Positions 18,869-29,346 of a stretch of 64,000 nucleotides of DNA are shown here, one piece after another (the first letter of the stretch is position 1; each line of letters opens with the position of its first letter). The stretch comes from Pseudomonas sp. 10S4 (GTDB lineage: Bacteria > Pseudomonadota > Gammaproteobacteria > Pseudomonadales > Pseudomonadaceae). Both the position numbers and the translations under genes were made by a program. The notes beneath the pieces are model-generated. The model was given only the letters and a program-made list of their open reading frames with translations. It did no database searches and was not told where the DNA came from. The DNA is taken from the NCBI RefSeq assembly GCF_034344865.1, contig NZ_CP133774.1, positions 1,302,001-1,366,000 of the forward strand. The letters run 5' to 3'.

Positions 18869-20008
18869 ATGCCAACTGCCTTTCCCGCCGATTCTGTTGG
18901 TCTGGTGACGCCGCAAGTGGCGCACTTCAGTGAACCCCTGGCCCTGGCCTGCGGCCGTTCGCTCCCAGCTTATGACCTGATCTATGAAACCTACGGCACG
19001 CTGAACGCCACGGCGAGCAACGCCGTGCTGATCTGCCACGCCTTGTCCGGCCACCACCACGCTGCCGGCTTCCACAGCCCCGACGACCGTAAACCCGGTT
19101 GGTGGGACAGCTGCATCGGCCCCGGCAAGCCGATCGACACCAGCAAGTTCTTCGTGGTCAGCCTGAACAACCTCGGCGGCTGCAACGGTTCTACCGGCCC
19201 GAGCAGTATCAATCCGGAAACCGGTAAACCGTTCGGCGCCGATTTCCCGGTGCTGACCGTGGAAGACTGGGTGCACAGTCAGGTGCGACTGTCCGACCTG
19301 CTCGGCATCAGCCAGTGGGCGGCGGTGATTGGCGGCAGCCTCGGCGGCATGCAGGCCTTGCAGTGGACCATCACCTATCCTGATCGCGTGCGGCATTGCC
19401 TGGCCATCGCCTCGGCGCCCAAGCTGTCGGCACAGAACATCGCCTTCAACGAAGTGGCGCGCCAGGCGATCCTGACCGACCCCGAGTTCCACGGCGGTTC
19501 GTTCCAGGAAGCGGGCGTGATCCCCAAGCGCGGCTTGATGCTGGCGCGGATGGTCGGCCACATCACCTACCTGTCCGACGATTCCATGGGCGAGAAATTC
19601 GGCCGCGGCCTGAAGAGCGAAAAGCTCAACTACGACTTCCACAGCGTCGAGTTCCAGGTCGAGAGCTACCTGCGCTATCAGGGCGAAGAGTTCTCCGGGC
19701 GCTTTGACGCCAACACCTATCTGCTGATGACCAAGGCGCTGGACTACTTCGACCCGGCGGCGAACTTCGACGATGACCTGGCGAAAACCTTCGCCGGCGC
19801 CACCGCCAAGTTCTGCGTGATGTCCTTCACCACCGACTGGCGCTTCTCCCCTGCCCGCTCGCGGGAACTGGTGGACGCGCTGATGGCGGCCAAGAAAGAC
19901 GTCTGCTACCTCGAGATCGACGCTCCGCAAGGCCACGACGCCTTCCTGATTCCGATCCCGCGTTACTTGCAGGCGTTCAGCAACTACATGAACCGTATTA
20001 GTTTGTGA
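18869..20008 (+). CDS. metX: MetX, homoserine O-succinyltransferase (alpha/beta-hydrolase type)
   Basis: The 379-residue acyltransferase activates homoserine for methionine synthesis. The nucleophile elbow is [12 protein letters not shown] (Ser near 150), the oxyanion-side motif is [14 protein letters not shown], and the C-terminal GHDAFLIP supplies the catalytic His. In Pseudomonas this MetX-type enzyme uses succinyl-CoA (known for P. aeruginosa), unlike many bacterial MetX acetyltransferases. Followed 7 nt later by metW, the usual pair. Confidence 0.95.
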   Translation: MPTAFPADSVGLVTPQVAHFSEPLALACGRSLPAYDLIYETYGTLNATASNAVLICHALSGHHHAAGFHSPDDRKPGWWDSCIGPGKPIDTSKFFVVSLNNLGGCNGSTGPSSINPETGKPFGADFPVLTVEDWVHSQVRLSDLLGISQWAAVIGGSLGGMQALQWTITYPDRVRHCLAIASAPKLSAQNIAFNEVARQAILTDPEFHGGSFQEAGVIPKRGLMLARMVGHITYLSDDSMGEKFGRGLKSEKLNYDFHSVEFQVESYLRYQGEEFSGRFDANTYLLMTKALDYFDPAANFDDDLAKTFAGATAKFCVMSFTTDWRFSPARSRELVDALMAAKKDVCYLEIDAPQGHDAFLIPIPRYLQAFSNYMNRISL

Positions 20009-20015
20009 GAAAGCC

Positions 20016-20636
20016 ATGAGAGCTGATCTGGAAATCATCCAGGAATGGATTCCCGCCGGTAGCCGCGTGCTCGACCTCGGTTGCGGCGACGGCGAACTGC
20101 TGACCTGGCTAAGGGACAACAAGCAAGTCACCGGCTATGGCCTGGAAAACGACGCGGACAACATCGCCGAGTGCGTGGCCAAGGGCATCAACGTGATCGA
20201 GCAGGATCTGGACAAGGGCCTCGGCAACTTTGCCAGCAACAGCTTCGACGTCGTGGTCATGACCCAAGCCCTGCAAGCCGTGCACTACCCGGACAAGATC
20301 CTCGACGAAATGCTGCGGGTCGGTCGCCAGTGCATCATCACCTTCCCCAACTTCGGTCACTGGCGTTGCCGTTGGTATCTGGCGAGCAAGGGCCGGATGC
20401 CGGTTTCCGAGTTTCTGCCGTACACCTGGTACAACACGCCGAACATCCACTTCTGCACTTTCGGCGACTTTGAAGAATTGTGCCGCGAACGTGAAGCGAA
20501 GGTCATTGATCGGCTTGCCGTGGATCAACAGCACCGACACGGGTGGGCCAGTAAGCTATGGCCTAATCTATTAGGTGAGATCGGTATCTACCGCGTCAGC
20601 AGCCCAGGGCTGCAAGACCACAAGGTCGCGGTCTGA
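20016..20636 (+). CDS. metW: MetW, methionine biosynthesis partner of MetX (SAM-methyltransferase fold)
   Basis: A 206-residue class I methyltransferase-fold protein. The SAM-binding loop is VLDLGCGDGELLTWL (about 20-34), and the MetW signature GRQCIITFPNFGHWRCR appears near 108-124. MetW is required together with MetX for homoserine succinylation in pseudomonads. It follows metX by 7 nt. Confidence 0.95.
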   Translation: MRADLEIIQEWIPAGSRVLDLGCGDGELLTWLRDNKQVTGYGLENDADNIAECVAKGINVIEQDLDKGLGNFASNSFDVVVMTQALQAVHYPDKILDEMLRVGRQCIITFPNFGHWRCRWYLASKGRMPVSEFLPYTWYNTPNIHFCTFGDFEELCREREAKVIDRLAVDQQHRHGWASKLWPNLLGEIGIYRVSSPGLQDHKVAV

Positions 20637-20662
20637 ACCACGCCACTTCAAGGAGAACGATC

Positions 20663-21097
20663 ATGGGTCGTCTAGCACTGTTTCTACTTACTGCCTGCCT
20701 GAGCGTCACTGCCATGGCCGCCGACGTCATCAAAGGCGAGCGTCAGGAAACCTTTGGCGACGTGACGGTGCACTACAACACCTTCAACTCCACCTACCTG
20801 ACGCCGGACATTGCCAAAGCGGCGGAACTGATCCGCAGCAAGAGTCAGGGCGTGATCAACGTTTCGGTAATCAAGGACGGCAAACCACTGATCTCTCAGG
20901 TCAGCGGCACGGTCAAAGACCTGACCAGCCAGAGCGTCCCGTTGAGTTTCAAACAGGTGACTGAGCAAGGTGCGGTTTACTACATTGCCCAGTACCCGGT
21001 GCCTCAGCAGGAAATCCGCACGTTCGAGATCAAGGTCCAGAACGGCGACAAAATCAACACCATCAATTTCAACCAAGAGCTTTTCCCCGGCGAATGA
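20663..21097 (+). CDS. DUF4426 periplasmic protein
   Basis: The 144-residue protein has a signal peptide ([20 protein letters not shown]) and a single DUF4426 domain. Landmarks are [20 protein letters not shown] and a C-terminal [13 protein letters not shown]. Function unknown. It lies between metW and rdgB as in PAO1 (PA0388), and its stop overlaps the rdgB start (ATGATGA). A clean AAGGAG precedes the start. Confidence 0.88.
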   Translation: MGRLALFLLTACLSVTAMAADVIKGERQETFGDVTVHYNTFNSTYLTPDIAKAAELIRSKSQGVINVSVIKDGKPLISQVSGTVKDLTSQSVPLSFKQVTEQGAVYYIAQYPVPQQEIRTFEIKVQNGDKINTINFNQELFPGE

Positions 21098-21690
21098 TGA
21101 ACTTCACGCAACTCGTACTGGCCAGCCATAACGCCGGCAAACTCAAGGAACTCCAGGCCATGCTCGGCGAATCGGTGCAATTGCACTCGATCGGCGAGTT
21201 CAGCAGCGTCGAGCCGGAAGAAACCGGCCTGTCGTTCGTCGAAAACGCCATCCTCAAGGCCCGCAATGCCGCGCGCATCTCCGGCTTGCCGGCGCTGGCC
21301 GATGATTCGGGGCTGGCGGTGGATTTCCTTGGCGGTGCGCCGGGGATCTACTCCGCGCGTTACGCTGACGGTCAGGGCGATGCGGCGAATAACGCCAAGC
21401 TGCTCGACGTGCTCAAAGACGTGCCTGAAGCCGAACGCGGCGCGCAGTTCGTTTGCGTCCTGGCGCTGGTGCGGCATGCCGACGATCCGTTGCCGATCCT
21501 TTGCGAAGGCTTGTGGCACGGGCGCATTCTGCCGACGGCCAGCGGCCAGCACGGTTTTGGCTATGACCCGCTGTTCTGGGTGCCGGAGCGCAACTGCTCC
21601 AGCGCCGAGCTGAGCCCAAGCGACAAGAACCTGATCAGCCACCGCGCCCGTGCAATGGATCTGCTGCGCCAGCGTCTGGGCCTGAAATGA
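21094..21690 (+). CDS. rdgB: RdgB, dITP/XTP pyrophosphatase (non-canonical purine NTPase)
   Basis: The 198-residue house-cleaning enzyme hydrolyses dITP, XTP and related nucleotides. The N-terminal phosphate-binding segment is [12 protein letters not shown] (about 9-20), the catalytic region [18 protein letters not shown], and the C-terminal specificity motif LISHRARAM. It overlaps the upstream DUF4426 gene and its stop overlaps hemW (ATGA). Confidence 0.96.
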   Translation: MMNFTQLVLASHNAGKLKELQAMLGESVQLHSIGEFSSVEPEETGLSFVENAILKARNAARISGLPALADDSGLAVDFLGGAPGIYSARYADGQGDAANNAKLLDVLKDVPEAERGAQFVCVLALVRHADDPLPILCEGLWHGRILPTASGQHGFGYDPLFWVPERNCSSAELSPSDKNLISHRARAMDLLRQRLGLK

Positions 21691-22892
21691 CCCACGACTC
21701 ATCCGCGTCGCCGCTGATCTTCGGCGGCGCCGCCCAATCGCCTCGGGCCGCGCTGCCAACGTTGCCGCCCCTGGCGCTGTACATCCACATCCCGTGGTGT
21801 GTGCGCAAATGCCCTTATTGCGACTTCAACTCCCACACCGCCAGCCCGGTGTTGCCGGAAGAAGAGTACGTCAACGCGTTGCTGGCCGACCTCGATCAGG
21901 ATCTACACGCGGTTTACGGCCGTGAGCTGAGCTCGATCTTCTTTGGCGGCGGCACGCCGAGCCTGTTCAGCGCCGAGGCCTTGGGCCGTTTGCTCAAAGG
22001 CGTGGAGCAGCGGATTCCGTTTGCCAGCGACATCGAAATCACCTTGGAAGCCAACCCGGGGACGTTCGAGCAGGAGAAGTTCGTCGCCTACCGGGCACTG
22101 GGCATCAATCGCCTGTCGATCGGCATCCAGAGCTTCCAGGAAGAGAAACTCAAAGCGCTGGGGCGGATTCACAACGGTGACGAAGCGGTGCGAGCCGCCG
22201 GCATGGCCCGTCAGGCCGGGTTCGACAACTTCAATCTGGACTTGATGCACGGTTTGCCCGATCAGTCGCTGGACGACGCCTTGAGCGACCTGCGCCAGGC
22301 CATCGCGCTGAAGCCGACTCACTTGTCCTGGTATCAGCTGACGCTGGAGCCGAACACGGTGTTCTGGAACCAGCCGCCGACGCTGCCGGAAGACGACACG
22401 TTGTGGGACATTCAGGAAGCCGGGCAGGCGCTGTTGGCCGAGCACGGTTACGCGCAATACGAAGTCTCGGCCTATGCCCAGCCCGGTCGCCCGGCGCGGC
22501 ATAACCTCAATTACTGGAGTTTCGGCGACTTCATCGGCATCGGCGCTGGCGCCCACGGCAAGCTCAGCCACCCGGACGGGCGCATCGTCCGGACCTGGAA
22601 GACCCGTCTGCCGAAGGACTACCTCAACCCGGCCAAAAGCTTCAAGGCCGGCGAGAAAGCCCTGACCAACGACGAGCTGCCATTCGAGTTCCTGATGAAC
22701 GCCTTGCGCCTGACCGAGGGAGTGGAATCGCGACTGTATCCGGAACGTACCGGGCTGCCGCTGGAAAGCCTCGCCGAAGGTCGCCGTGAAGCCGAACAAA
22801 GCGGCTTGTTGCAGGTCGAACCGTCACGTCTGGCGGCCACCGAGCGCGGACAACTGTTTCTCAATGACTTGCTGCAGACATTTCTGAGCTGA
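21687..22892 (+). CDS. hemW: HemW, radical SAM heme chaperone
   Basis: The 401-residue protein resembles HemN, but its radical-SAM motif is [10 protein letters not shown]. The fourth position after the CxxxCxxC triad is Phe, not Cys, which is typical of the HemW heme chaperone and not of coproporphyrinogen dehydrogenase. Other landmarks are [19 protein letters not shown] and RLSIGIQSF. The C-terminal HemN domain (about 320-400) is present. It was long annotated as an oxygen-independent coproporphyrinogen III oxidase. Confidence 0.93.
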   Translation: MTHDSSASPLIFGGAAQSPRAALPTLPPLALYIHIPWCVRKCPYCDFNSHTASPVLPEEEYVNALLADLDQDLHAVYGRELSSIFFGGGTPSLFSAEALGRLLKGVEQRIPFASDIEITLEANPGTFEQEKFVAYRALGINRLSIGIQSFQEEKLKALGRIHNGDEAVRAAGMARQAGFDNFNLDLMHGLPDQSLDDALSDLRQAIALKPTHLSWYQLTLEPNTVFWNQPPTLPEDDTLWDIQEAGQALLAEHGYAQYEVSAYAQPGRPARHNLNYWSFGDFIGIGAGAHGKLSHPDGRIVRTWKTRLPKDYLNPAKSFKAGEKALTNDELPFEFLMNALRLTEGVESRLYPERTGLPLESLAEGRREAEQSGLLQVEPSRLAATERGQLFLNDLLQTFLS

Positions 22893-22914
22893 TTTCAGCC
22901 TTAAGGGAAAACCA

Positions 22915-23238
22915 ATGGATTTGATCCTCGACCTGCTCGCCACCGTGTCCCGCTGGAGCCGTAGCAACCTGTCGGAAATCTCTCTGGCACTGGTGGGTTG
23001 CCTGCTGGTGCTGTTCGGCGCGGACATCAAAGGCTGGGTCGAACAACGCCTGGGCGGCCTCGCCGGCGCCTTGCGCGTCCCGATGATGGCCCTGCTGTGC
23101 ATGGTCGGCAGTGGGCTTGCGCTGATCTACGCCACGCCATGGATCATCAAAGGCCTGAGCCAGTTCAACAACTACAGCCTCGCACCGGTGTTGTTGGTGG
23201 TGCTGGTGTTGATTGGCGTAGTAGCCGACCGCCGCTGA
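22915..23238 (+). CDS. DUF3392 family small membrane protein
   Basis: The 107-residue protein has three predicted transmembrane segments (about 21-38, 57-75 and 86-103). The sequence LVLFGADIKGWVEQRLGG is typical of the DUF3392 family. Function unknown. It lies 22 nt after hemW and probably ends this transcription unit, because a REP pair follows. Confidence 0.82.
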   Translation: MDLILDLLATVSRWSRSNLSEISLALVGCLLVLFGADIKGWVEQRLGGLAGALRVPMMALLCMVGSGLALIYATPWIIKGLSQFNNYSLAPVLLVVLVLIGVVADRR

Positions 23239-23260
23239 TTTCAGCTGCAACCGAAAACAA

Positions 23261-23351
23261 CTGTGGGAGCGAGCTTGCTCGCGAAGGCGGTGTATCAGTC
23301 GACATTAAAGTTGAATGACACACCGCTTTCGCGAGCAAGCCCGCTCCCACA
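23261..23351. repeat. REP inverted pair between DUF3392 gene and trmB
   Basis: TGTGGGAGCGAGCTTGCTCGCGAA and TTCGCGAGCAAGCCCGCTCCCACA are separated by about 40 bp. It lies between convergent genes and may serve both as a transcript end. Confidence 0.88.
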
Positions 23352-23369
23352 TTGGGTATTGCGTAGGGC

Positions 23370-24094
23370 TTAGGACTGCTTTTCGAACTTCAGGTCCCAC
23401 ACGCCATGCCCAAGACGTTCGCCGCGGCGTTCGAACTTGGTGATCGGGCGCTCGGTCGGGCGCGGGACGCATTTGCCGTCTTCGGCAAGGTTGCGGTAAC
23501 CCGGTGCGACGTTCATCACTTCCAGCATGTACTCGGCGTACGGTTCCCAGTCGGTGGCCATGTGCAGAATGCCGCCGACTTTCAACTTGCTGCGCACCAG
23601 TTCAGCGAACGACGCCTGAACGATACGGCGCTTGTGGTGACGGCTCTTGTGCCACGGGTCCGGAAAAACAGCATCAGACGATCGAGGCTGTTATCGGCCA
23701 CGCAATTGTTGAGCACTTCGATCGCGTCGCAATCGTAGACCCGCAGGTTGGTCAGGCCCTGAGTCAGCACGCCATTAAGCAGCGCGCCAACACCCGGGCG
23801 GTGAACTTCCACACCGATGAAATCCTGCTCCGGCGAAGCGGCAGCCATTTCCAACAGCGAATGACCCATGCCGAAACCGATTTCCAGGGAACGCGGCGCC
23901 GAACGGCCAAACACTTGGTCGAAGTCTACCGGCGCATCGGCCAGCGGCAGGACGAACAGCGGGGTGCCCTGCTCCAGGCCTTTTTGCTGGCCTTCGGTCA
24001 TGCGCCCGGCGCGCATCACGAAACTCTTGATGCGGCGGTGTTGGCGTTCTTCGCCTTCTTCCGGCTGGATAGGCGTGTCGTTTGATTCAGTCAT
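23370..24094 (-). pseudogene. trmB: TrmB, tRNA (guanine-N7-)-methyltransferase, broken by a 1-base deletion
   Basis: TrmB methylates G46 in the variable loop of tRNAs. From ATG 24094 the protein reads normally through [15 protein letters not shown] (SAM site) to [10 protein letters not shown]. There the conserved [13 protein letters not shown] motif is lost, because the strand reads TTTTTCCGGACCC where TTTTTCCCGGACCC is needed. Adding one C (opposite plus-strand 23661-23663) restores the motif and joins it to [22 protein letters not shown] and the stop, for 241 residues. Sequencing error is likely, given eight similar cases in this window. It is followed on the left by a REP pair and preceded by thiG. 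Confidence 0.9.
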
Positions 24095-24103
24095 CAATGG
24101 CTC

Positions 24104-24898
24104 TTACTTGATCAGACCATCCAGCGGCGAGGAGGCGCTGGCATAGAGTTTTTTCGGCATGCGGCCGGCGAGGTAGGCCAAGCGGCCTGCAACGATGGCG
24201 TGTTTCATGGCTTCAGCCATCATGATCGGCTGCTGGGCGTGAGCAATGGCCGAATTCATCAGCACCGCTTCGCAACCCAGTTCCATCGCGATGGTGGCGT
24301 CGGAAGCGGTACCGACACCGGCATCCACCAGCACCGGGATCTTGGCTTCTTCGAGGATGATCTGCAGGTTATACGGGTTGCAGATCCCCAGGCCAGTACC
24401 GATCAGACCGGCCAGCGGCATGACCGCGATAACGCCGATTTCCGCCAGTTGACGGGCAATGATCGGGTCATCGCTGGTGTAAACCATCACGTCGAAACCT
24501 TCCTTGACCAGCACTTCGGCGGCCTTGAGGGTTTCGATCACGTTAGGGAACAGGGTTTTCTGGTCCGCCAGCACTTCCAGCTTCACCAGGTTATGGCCGC
24601 CGAGCAGCTCACGGGCCAGGCGACAGGTGCGCACAGCCTCGGTAGCGTCGAAGCAACCGGCGGTGTTCGGCAGGAAGGTGTAGCGATCCGGCGACAGGAC
24701 TTCAAGCAGGTTCGGTTCGCCCGGGTTCTGGCCCAGGTTGGTGCGGCGCACGGCGAAGGTGACGATCTCGGCACCCGAGGCTTCGATGGCCAGGCGGGTT
24801 TCTTCCATGTCACGGTACTTGCCGGTACCTACCAGCAAACGCGACTGGTAAGTACGACCGGCCAGGACGAAGGGCTTGTCGCTACGAACGATGCTCAT
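24104..24898 (-). CDS. thiG: ThiG, thiazole synthase
   Basis: The 264-residue TIM-barrel enzyme builds the thiamine thiazole from DXP, dehydroglycine and ThiS-thiocarboxylate. Landmarks are [32 protein letters not shown], and the phosphate-binding [18 protein letters not shown]. It is 60 nt after thiS on the same strand and 9 nt before trmB, an arrangement also seen in other pseudomonads. Confidence 0.97.
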   Translation of the reverse strand: MSIVRSDKPFVLAGRTYQSRLLVGTGKYRDMEETRLAIEASGAEIVTFAVRRTNLGQNPGEPNLLEVLSPDRYTFLPNTAGCFDATEAVRTCRLARELLGGHNLVKLEVLADQKTLFPNVIETLKAAEVLVKEGFDVMVYTSDDPIIARQLAEIGVIAVMPLAGLIGTGLGICNPYNLQIILEEAKIPVLVDAGVGTASDATIAMELGCEAVLMNSAIAHAQQPIMMAEAMKHAIVAGRLAYLAGRMPKKLYASASSPLDGLIK

Positions 24899-24958
24899 GG
24901 GAAATCCTCTGTAGGGGTGAGGTTCTTGCAGAATTCTGTGCCCTTATGGGCCGGGCGA

Positions 24959-25159
24959 CTAGCCGCCGCCGATGGCGTGCACGACTTCGACGTTGTCGCC
25001 ATCGCTCAGCGTGGTGTCGGCATGCTGGCTGCGCGGGACGATATCCAGATTGAGTTCGACCGCCACCCGGCGTCCGGCCAGATCCAGACGGGTCAGCAGG
25101 GCCGCAACGGTTTCACCGTCGGGCAGTTCAAGGGATTCGCCGTTCAACTGAATGCGCAT
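24959..25159 (-). CDS. thiS: ThiS, sulfur carrier protein for thiazole synthesis
   Basis: The 66-residue ubiquitin-like carrier begins [20 protein letters not shown] and ends in the obligatory Gly-Gly (AIGGG). The terminal glycine is adenylated and converted to a thiocarboxylate that delivers sulfur to ThiG. The ATG at 25159 matches homologues; in-frame ATGs at 25174-25177 would add up to six residues. None of the possible starts has a strong ribosome binding site. Confidence 0.93.
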   Translation of the reverse strand: MRIQLNGESLELPDGETVAALLTRLDLAGRRVAVELNLDIVPRSQHADTTLSDGDNVEVVHAIGGG

Positions 25160-25246
25160 GCCGGATGCCGCCATCATTTTTAGGGGCAGGCATTCTAGCC
25201 CGATCGGTCAGGCTGACCCAAGCCATTCGTCTTGAAACACAATCCC

Positions 25247-25325
25247 GTAGGAGCTGCCGCAGGCTGCGATCTTTTGATCTTGCTCTTTTGAAGATCAAAA
25301 GAGCGCAGCCTGCGGCAGCTCCTAC
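25247..25325. repeat. Paired palindrome of the GTAGGAGCTGCCGCAGGCTGCG type
   Basis: GTAGGAGCTGCCGCAGGCTGCG and its inverse complement enclose a second inverted element (GATCTTTTGATCTT/AAGATCAAAAGA). The long hairpin lies downstream of the DUF423 gene and upstream of thiS. Same class as 15060-15139. Confidence 0.8.
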
Positions 25326-25329
25326 AAGG

Positions 25330-25701
25330 TCAAGTCAAGCGCCAGGCGGCAAGCCCCAGGCAGAACCAGCCCACCAGGAATGCCAGGCCGCCGAAGGGCG
25401 TGATGATCCCCAGCTTGCTGACGCCGGTGATGGTCAGCAGGTACAGGCTGCCGGAGAACAGCAAAATACCGATGGCAAACGATGCGCCCGCCCAAGTGAT
25501 CAAACGACCGGGAATCTGCGTGGCTAGCAGGGCAACACCTAGCAATGCCAGGGTGTGTACCAGTTGATAGGTGACCCCAGTGTGGAAAATCGCCAGGTAC
25601 TCGGGTGTCAGGCGGTTTTTCAAGCCATGGGCGGCAAACGCGCCAAGGGCAACGCCGGTGAAACCGAAGAAAGCGGCCAGCATCAGAAAGCCACGCAGCA
25701 T
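25330..25701 (-). CDS. DUF423 family membrane protein
   Basis: The 123-residue protein has four predicted membrane helices. The family signature GAFAAHGLKNRL is at about residues 20-31, followed by FHTGVTYQLVHTLALLG, with a C-terminal TPFGGLAFLVGW. The function of DUF423 (YgdD-like) proteins is unknown. It is divergent from mtgA. Confidence 0.88.
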   Translation of the reverse strand: MLRGFLMLAAFFGFTGVALGAFAAHGLKNRLTPEYLAIFHTGVTYQLVHTLALLGVALLATQIPGRLITWAGASFAIGILLFSGSLYLLTITGVSKLGIITPFGGLAFLVGWFCLGLAAWRLT

Positions 25702-25736
25702 GAAGAACTCCAGTCAGTCTCGATCAACAGGGTCTG

Positions 25737-25742
25737 TATAAT
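25737..25742 (+). promoter_or_regulatory. Possible -10 element upstream of mtgA
   Basis: A consensus TATAAT hexamer lies 34 bp before the mtgA ATG, in the short divergent spacer to the DUF423 gene. No good -35 is seen at 16-18 bp, so this is a weak prediction. Confidence 0.35.
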
Positions 25743-25775
25743 GGCCCGCTCAACGGGTTCGGCCAAGCCATCTCT

Positions 25776-26498
25776 ATGCTGCGTTTAATTTTCCGTCGTT
25801 TCACGAAGGCCCTGCTCTGGTTCGCTGGCGGCAGCATATTGCTGGTGCTGATTTTTCGCGTGGTGCCGCCACCGGGCACGGCGTTGATGGTCGAGCGCAA
25901 GGTCGAATCCTGGTTCGACGGCGAGCCCATTGACGTGCAGCGCACCTGGCAACCCTGGGATCAGATCTCCGACGACCTGAAAGTTGCGGTGATTGCCGGC
26001 GAGGACCAGAAATTCCCGGAGCATTGGGGTTTTGACTTTGGGGCGATTCAGGCAGCGCTGGCCCATAACGAACTCGGCGGCTCGATTCGGGGCGCCAGCA
26101 CCTTGAGCCAGCAAGTCTCGAAAAACCTCTTTCTTTGGTCCGGTCGCAGTTGGCTGCGCAAAGGGCTGGAAGCGTGGTTTACCGGGTTGATCGAAGTGTT
26201 CTGGCCCAAGCAGCGGATTCTTGAGGTGTATCTCAACAGCGTCGAGTGGGATGACGGAGTGTTTGGCGCCGAAGCGGCGGCCCGGCATCACTTTGGCGTG
26301 ACCGCTAAGAATTTGAGTCGTCAGCAGGCGAGCTTGTTGGCCGCGGTGCTGCCGAACCCGCGGGTGTGGAGCGCTAGTCATCCGACCAACTACGTCGCAC
26401 GCCGGGCCGGCTGGATTCGGCAGCAGATGAGCCAACTAGGCGGCGATAGCTACCTGCTCGGCCTTAACGATTCGCGGCGGGCGCCTTGGGCTCAATAA
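25776..26498 (+). CDS. mtgA: MtgA, monofunctional peptidoglycan glycosyltransferase
   Basis: The 240-residue inner-membrane enzyme polymerises lipid II. An N-terminal anchor (about 13-31) is followed by a GT51 domain. The catalytic-glutamate motif is AGEDQKFPEHWGFD, then GASTLSQQVSKNLFLW and ILEVYLNSVEWDDGVFG. No transpeptidase domain follows, which separates it from class A PBPs. A REP pair and a strong terminator follow. Confidence 0.95.
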   Translation: MLRLIFRRFTKALLWFAGGSILLVLIFRVVPPPGTALMVERKVESWFDGEPIDVQRTWQPWDQISDDLKVAVIAGEDQKFPEHWGFDFGAIQAALAHNELGGSIRGASTLSQQVSKNLFLWSGRSWLRKGLEAWFTGLIEVFWPKQRILEVYLNSVEWDDGVFGAEAAARHHFGVTAKNLSRQQASLLAAVLPNPRVWSASHPTNYVARRAGWIRQQMSQLGGDSYLLGLNDSRRAPWAQ

Positions 26499-26511
26499 CA
26501 CCCAAGATCTC

Positions 26512-26602
26512 CTGTGGGAGCGAGCTTGCTCGCGATAGCGGTTAGTCATTCAACATTTATAGAGACTGACTTGACGCGATCGCGAGCAAGCTCGCTCCCA
26601 CA
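26512..26602. repeat. REP inverted pair after mtgA
   Basis: CTGTGGGAGCGAGCTTGCTCGCGAT and ATCGCGAGCAAGCTCGCTCCCACAG face each other across about 40 bp, between convergent mtgA and rpoH. Confidence 0.88.
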
Positions 26603-26637
26603 GGGGCCAGGGTGAGGCTGGAATATCGGATACAAAC

Positions 26638-26676
26638 AAAAACGCCCCGATCATCGCTGATCGGGGCGTTTTTTAT
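26638..26676. terminator. Bidirectional rho-independent terminator of mtgA / rpoH
   Basis: AACGCCCCGATCA (26641-26653), loop TCGC, and TGATCGGGGCGTT (26658-26670) form a perfect 13-bp stem. TTTTTATT follows on the plus strand, and a T-rich tract is also present on the minus strand. Confidence 0.92.
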
Positions 26677-26690
26677 TGCCGGTGCGCGGG

Positions 26691-27546
26691 TTAGGCGGCG
26701 ATCGACAACTTGAGCTTGTTCATCGCGCTCTTTTCAAGCTGACGAATACGCTCGGCCGACACGTTGTACTTTTGCGCCAGGTCGTGCAGCGTGGCTTTTT
26801 CTTCTGCCAGCCAGCGCTGGTAGAGAATGTCACGGCTGCGGTCGTCCAGCACTTCCAGCGCTTCGTGCAGGTTGTGGTTGGAGTTGTCGCTCCAGTCGGC
26901 ATCTTCCAGTTGACGGGCCGGGTCGTACCGGTGGTCTTCCAGATAGTTGGCCGGCGATTGGAAAGCGCTGTCGTCGTCCGCTTCGGCGGCCGGGTCGAAG
27001 GCCATGTCATGGCCCGTCAGGCGACTTTCCATCTCGCGCACTTCCCGCGGCTCTACGCCGAGGCTTTCCGCCACACGGTGGACTTCCTCGTTGTTCAGCC
27101 ACGCCAGACGTTTCTTCTGGCTGCGCAGGTTGAAGAACAGTTTGCGCTGGGCCTTGGTGGTCGCGACTTTCACAATGCGCCAGTTGCGCAGGATGAACTC
27201 GTGAATTTCCGCCTTGATCCAGTGCACAGCGAACGAAACCAGACGCACACCCATTTCCGGGTTGAAGCGTTTTACAGCCTTCATCAGGCCGACGTTGCCT
27301 TCCTGGATCAGGTCGAGCCTGGGCCAGGCCGTAGCCGGAATAGCTACGGGCAATGTGTACAACAAAACGCAGGTGGGCGAGCACCATCTGCCGAGCCGCC
27401 CCCAAATCCTGCTCATAATAGAGACTCTCGGCCAGTTCACGCTCCTGCTCCGGCGTCAGCAATGGAATGCTGTTCACGGTGTGCACATAGGCCTCCAGGT
27501 TTGCGCCTGGGACCAGAGCATAAGCAGGTTGCAAAGAAGTGGTCAT
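26691..27546 (-). pseudogene. rpoH: RpoH, heat-shock sigma factor (sigma-32), broken by a 1-base insertion
   Basis: RpoH directs RNA polymerase to heat-shock genes. From ATG 27546 ([20 protein letters not shown]) the frame is normal to [12 protein letters not shown]. One extra base (plus-strand A27316 in GGTCGAGCCTGG) then throws it off. Skipping that base gives the invariant [22 protein letters not shown] core, the RpoH box region (around [22 protein letters not shown]) and an intact region 4 ending KLKLSIAA. The corrected length is 284 residues, exactly that expected. Loss of rpoH severely harms growth, so a sequence error is the simpler reading. The terminator at 26638-26676 follows. Confidence 0.92.
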
Positions 27547-27659
27547 ACGAAAAAACCTCCGACTTACATAACTCGTGCAGTTCAGCACTGCGAAAATTGA
27601 CCGGAAACCGTTGGACAAGTTCCCATAAAAACCGAAAGGTCAATACGCACAAAAAGATA

Positions 27660-28681
27660 CTACTTCGGCGCCAACTCCCTGAGATGGCGTGCGACTGCAA
27701 TCCATGCACCGATATAACCCAACAGCACCGCGCCAAGCAAGAGCGACAGACCATCGGCAACTGGCACTCCGGCCAGCGCAAAATTACTGCCGTACAAGCC
27801 GGCCAAACCAACCACTGCGTCGTTCAGCCAGTTCAGGCCAAACGCCAAGACACCCCAGGAAAGAACCCCCGCACCGAAGCCATAAAGCGCGCCCATGTAC
27901 AGAAAGGGCCTGCGCACATAGCTGTCCGTGCCGCCGACGAGTTTAATCACTTCTATCTCTGTGCGGCGGTTTTCAATATGAAGACGAATGGTATTGCCTA
28001 TCACCAAAAGTAATGCAGAAACCAAAAGCACGGTCAGACCGAAGACAAACCGGTCACCCAGCTTGAGGATGGCGGCCAGACGCTCGACCCAGACTAGATC
28101 AAGTTGCGCTTGTTGTACCTTCGGCAATTCGGAAAGTTTTTGTCGTAATGCTTCAAGAGTCGGCTTGTCGACCTCTTTCGGCGTCACCAGGACCACGCCT
28201 GGCAGCGGGTTTTCCGGCAACTCCTTGAGCGCCTCACCCAGGCCCGACTGTTGCTGGAACTCTTCCAGCGCCTGATCGCGACCGACATATTCAGCATCTG
28301 CTACGCCGGGCATGCCTTTGATCTGTTCGCGCAACGACTCGCCCTGTTCCGGGCTGGCGCTGAGTTCCAGATACAAGGAAATCTGCGCCGCACGTTGCCA
28401 GGAACCACCGAGTCGCTCGACGTTATTCAGCAAAAGTGACAGGCCCATCGGCAAACTCAGGGCCACTGCCATCACCATGCAGGTGAAAAAGCTGCCGATC
28501 GGCTGTTTGCCCAACCGACGCAGACTGTCCACCAGGCTGGCGCGATGGCTTTCGATCCAGGCACGCAACAGCGTGGCGAAATCCGGGCCGTCGTCATCGT
28601 CGCGTTTTTCTTTTTCGGTTGCTGATCGGCAGCCTTGGGGGCTACGCGCTCGGAAACCTTGGGGCTGCGTGTCGCACTCAT
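27660..28681 (-). pseudogene. ftsX: FtsX, cell-division ABC transporter-like permease, broken by a 1-base deletion
   Basis: FtsX and FtsE form the membrane complex that activates septal amidases. The ATG at 28681 overlaps the ftsE stop (ATGA) and encodes MSATRSPKVSERVAPKAADQ, ending QQPKKK. The frame is then lost in a run of five T (28605-28609, minus-strand AAAAA). One more A restores DDDDGPDFATLLRAWIESHR and the rest. The rest has a first membrane segment (GSFFTCMVMAVALSLPMG), a large periplasmic loop and three C-terminal membrane segments. The corrected length is 340 residues. Confidence 0.9.
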
Positions 28682-29346
28682 ACGCCGGCCTCCCCGTCAC
28701 CGATCAATCGACCGCGCTGCAAGGTCAGCATGCGATGGCGCATACGGGCGATCAGTGCCAGGTCGTGACTGGCGATGAGTACGCTGGTGCCCAAGCGGTT
28801 GATGTCTTCGAACACGCCCATGATCTCGGCCGCCAGACGCGGATCGAGGTTACCGGTCGGTTCGTCCGCCAGCAGCAAGGCCGGACGGTGAACGAGGGCG
28901 CGGGCGATGCCGACGCGCTGCTGTTGACCGGTGGACAGGTCGCCGGGGTACAGATCGGTCTTGTCCGAGAGCGCCACGCGCTCCAGGGCCGAGTCGACAC
29001 GTTTGGCGATCTCGGGCTTGGACAGGCCGAGGATCTGCAACGGCAGCGCGATGTTGTTGAACACCGTGCGATCGAACAGCAGTTGGTGGTTCTGGAACAC
29101 CACGCCGATCCTGGCGCGCACGGTACGGAATCTGTGCGTTGCTGATGGTGCCCAGGTCCTGTCCGGCCAACAGCAATTTGCCGGTGGTCGGACGCTCCAT
29201 GGCCAGCAACAGCCGCAGCAAGGTGCTTTTACCGGCGCCGGAATGGCCGGTGACAAACAAGAATTCGCCCCGACGGACTCGAAAGCTCAGCTCATGCAAG
29301 CCGACGTGACCATTCGGGTAGCGTTTACCGACCTGTTCGAAACGAA

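Noticed and set aside
18851-20131. 426-codon minus-strand frame opposite metX
   Set aside because: Shadow frame over a fully conserved MetX. No recognisable domain or start signal.
27296-27330. Programmed frameshift in rpoH
   Set aside because: No slippery heptamer or downstream stimulatory structure at the site, and eight other genes show the same kind of one-base break.
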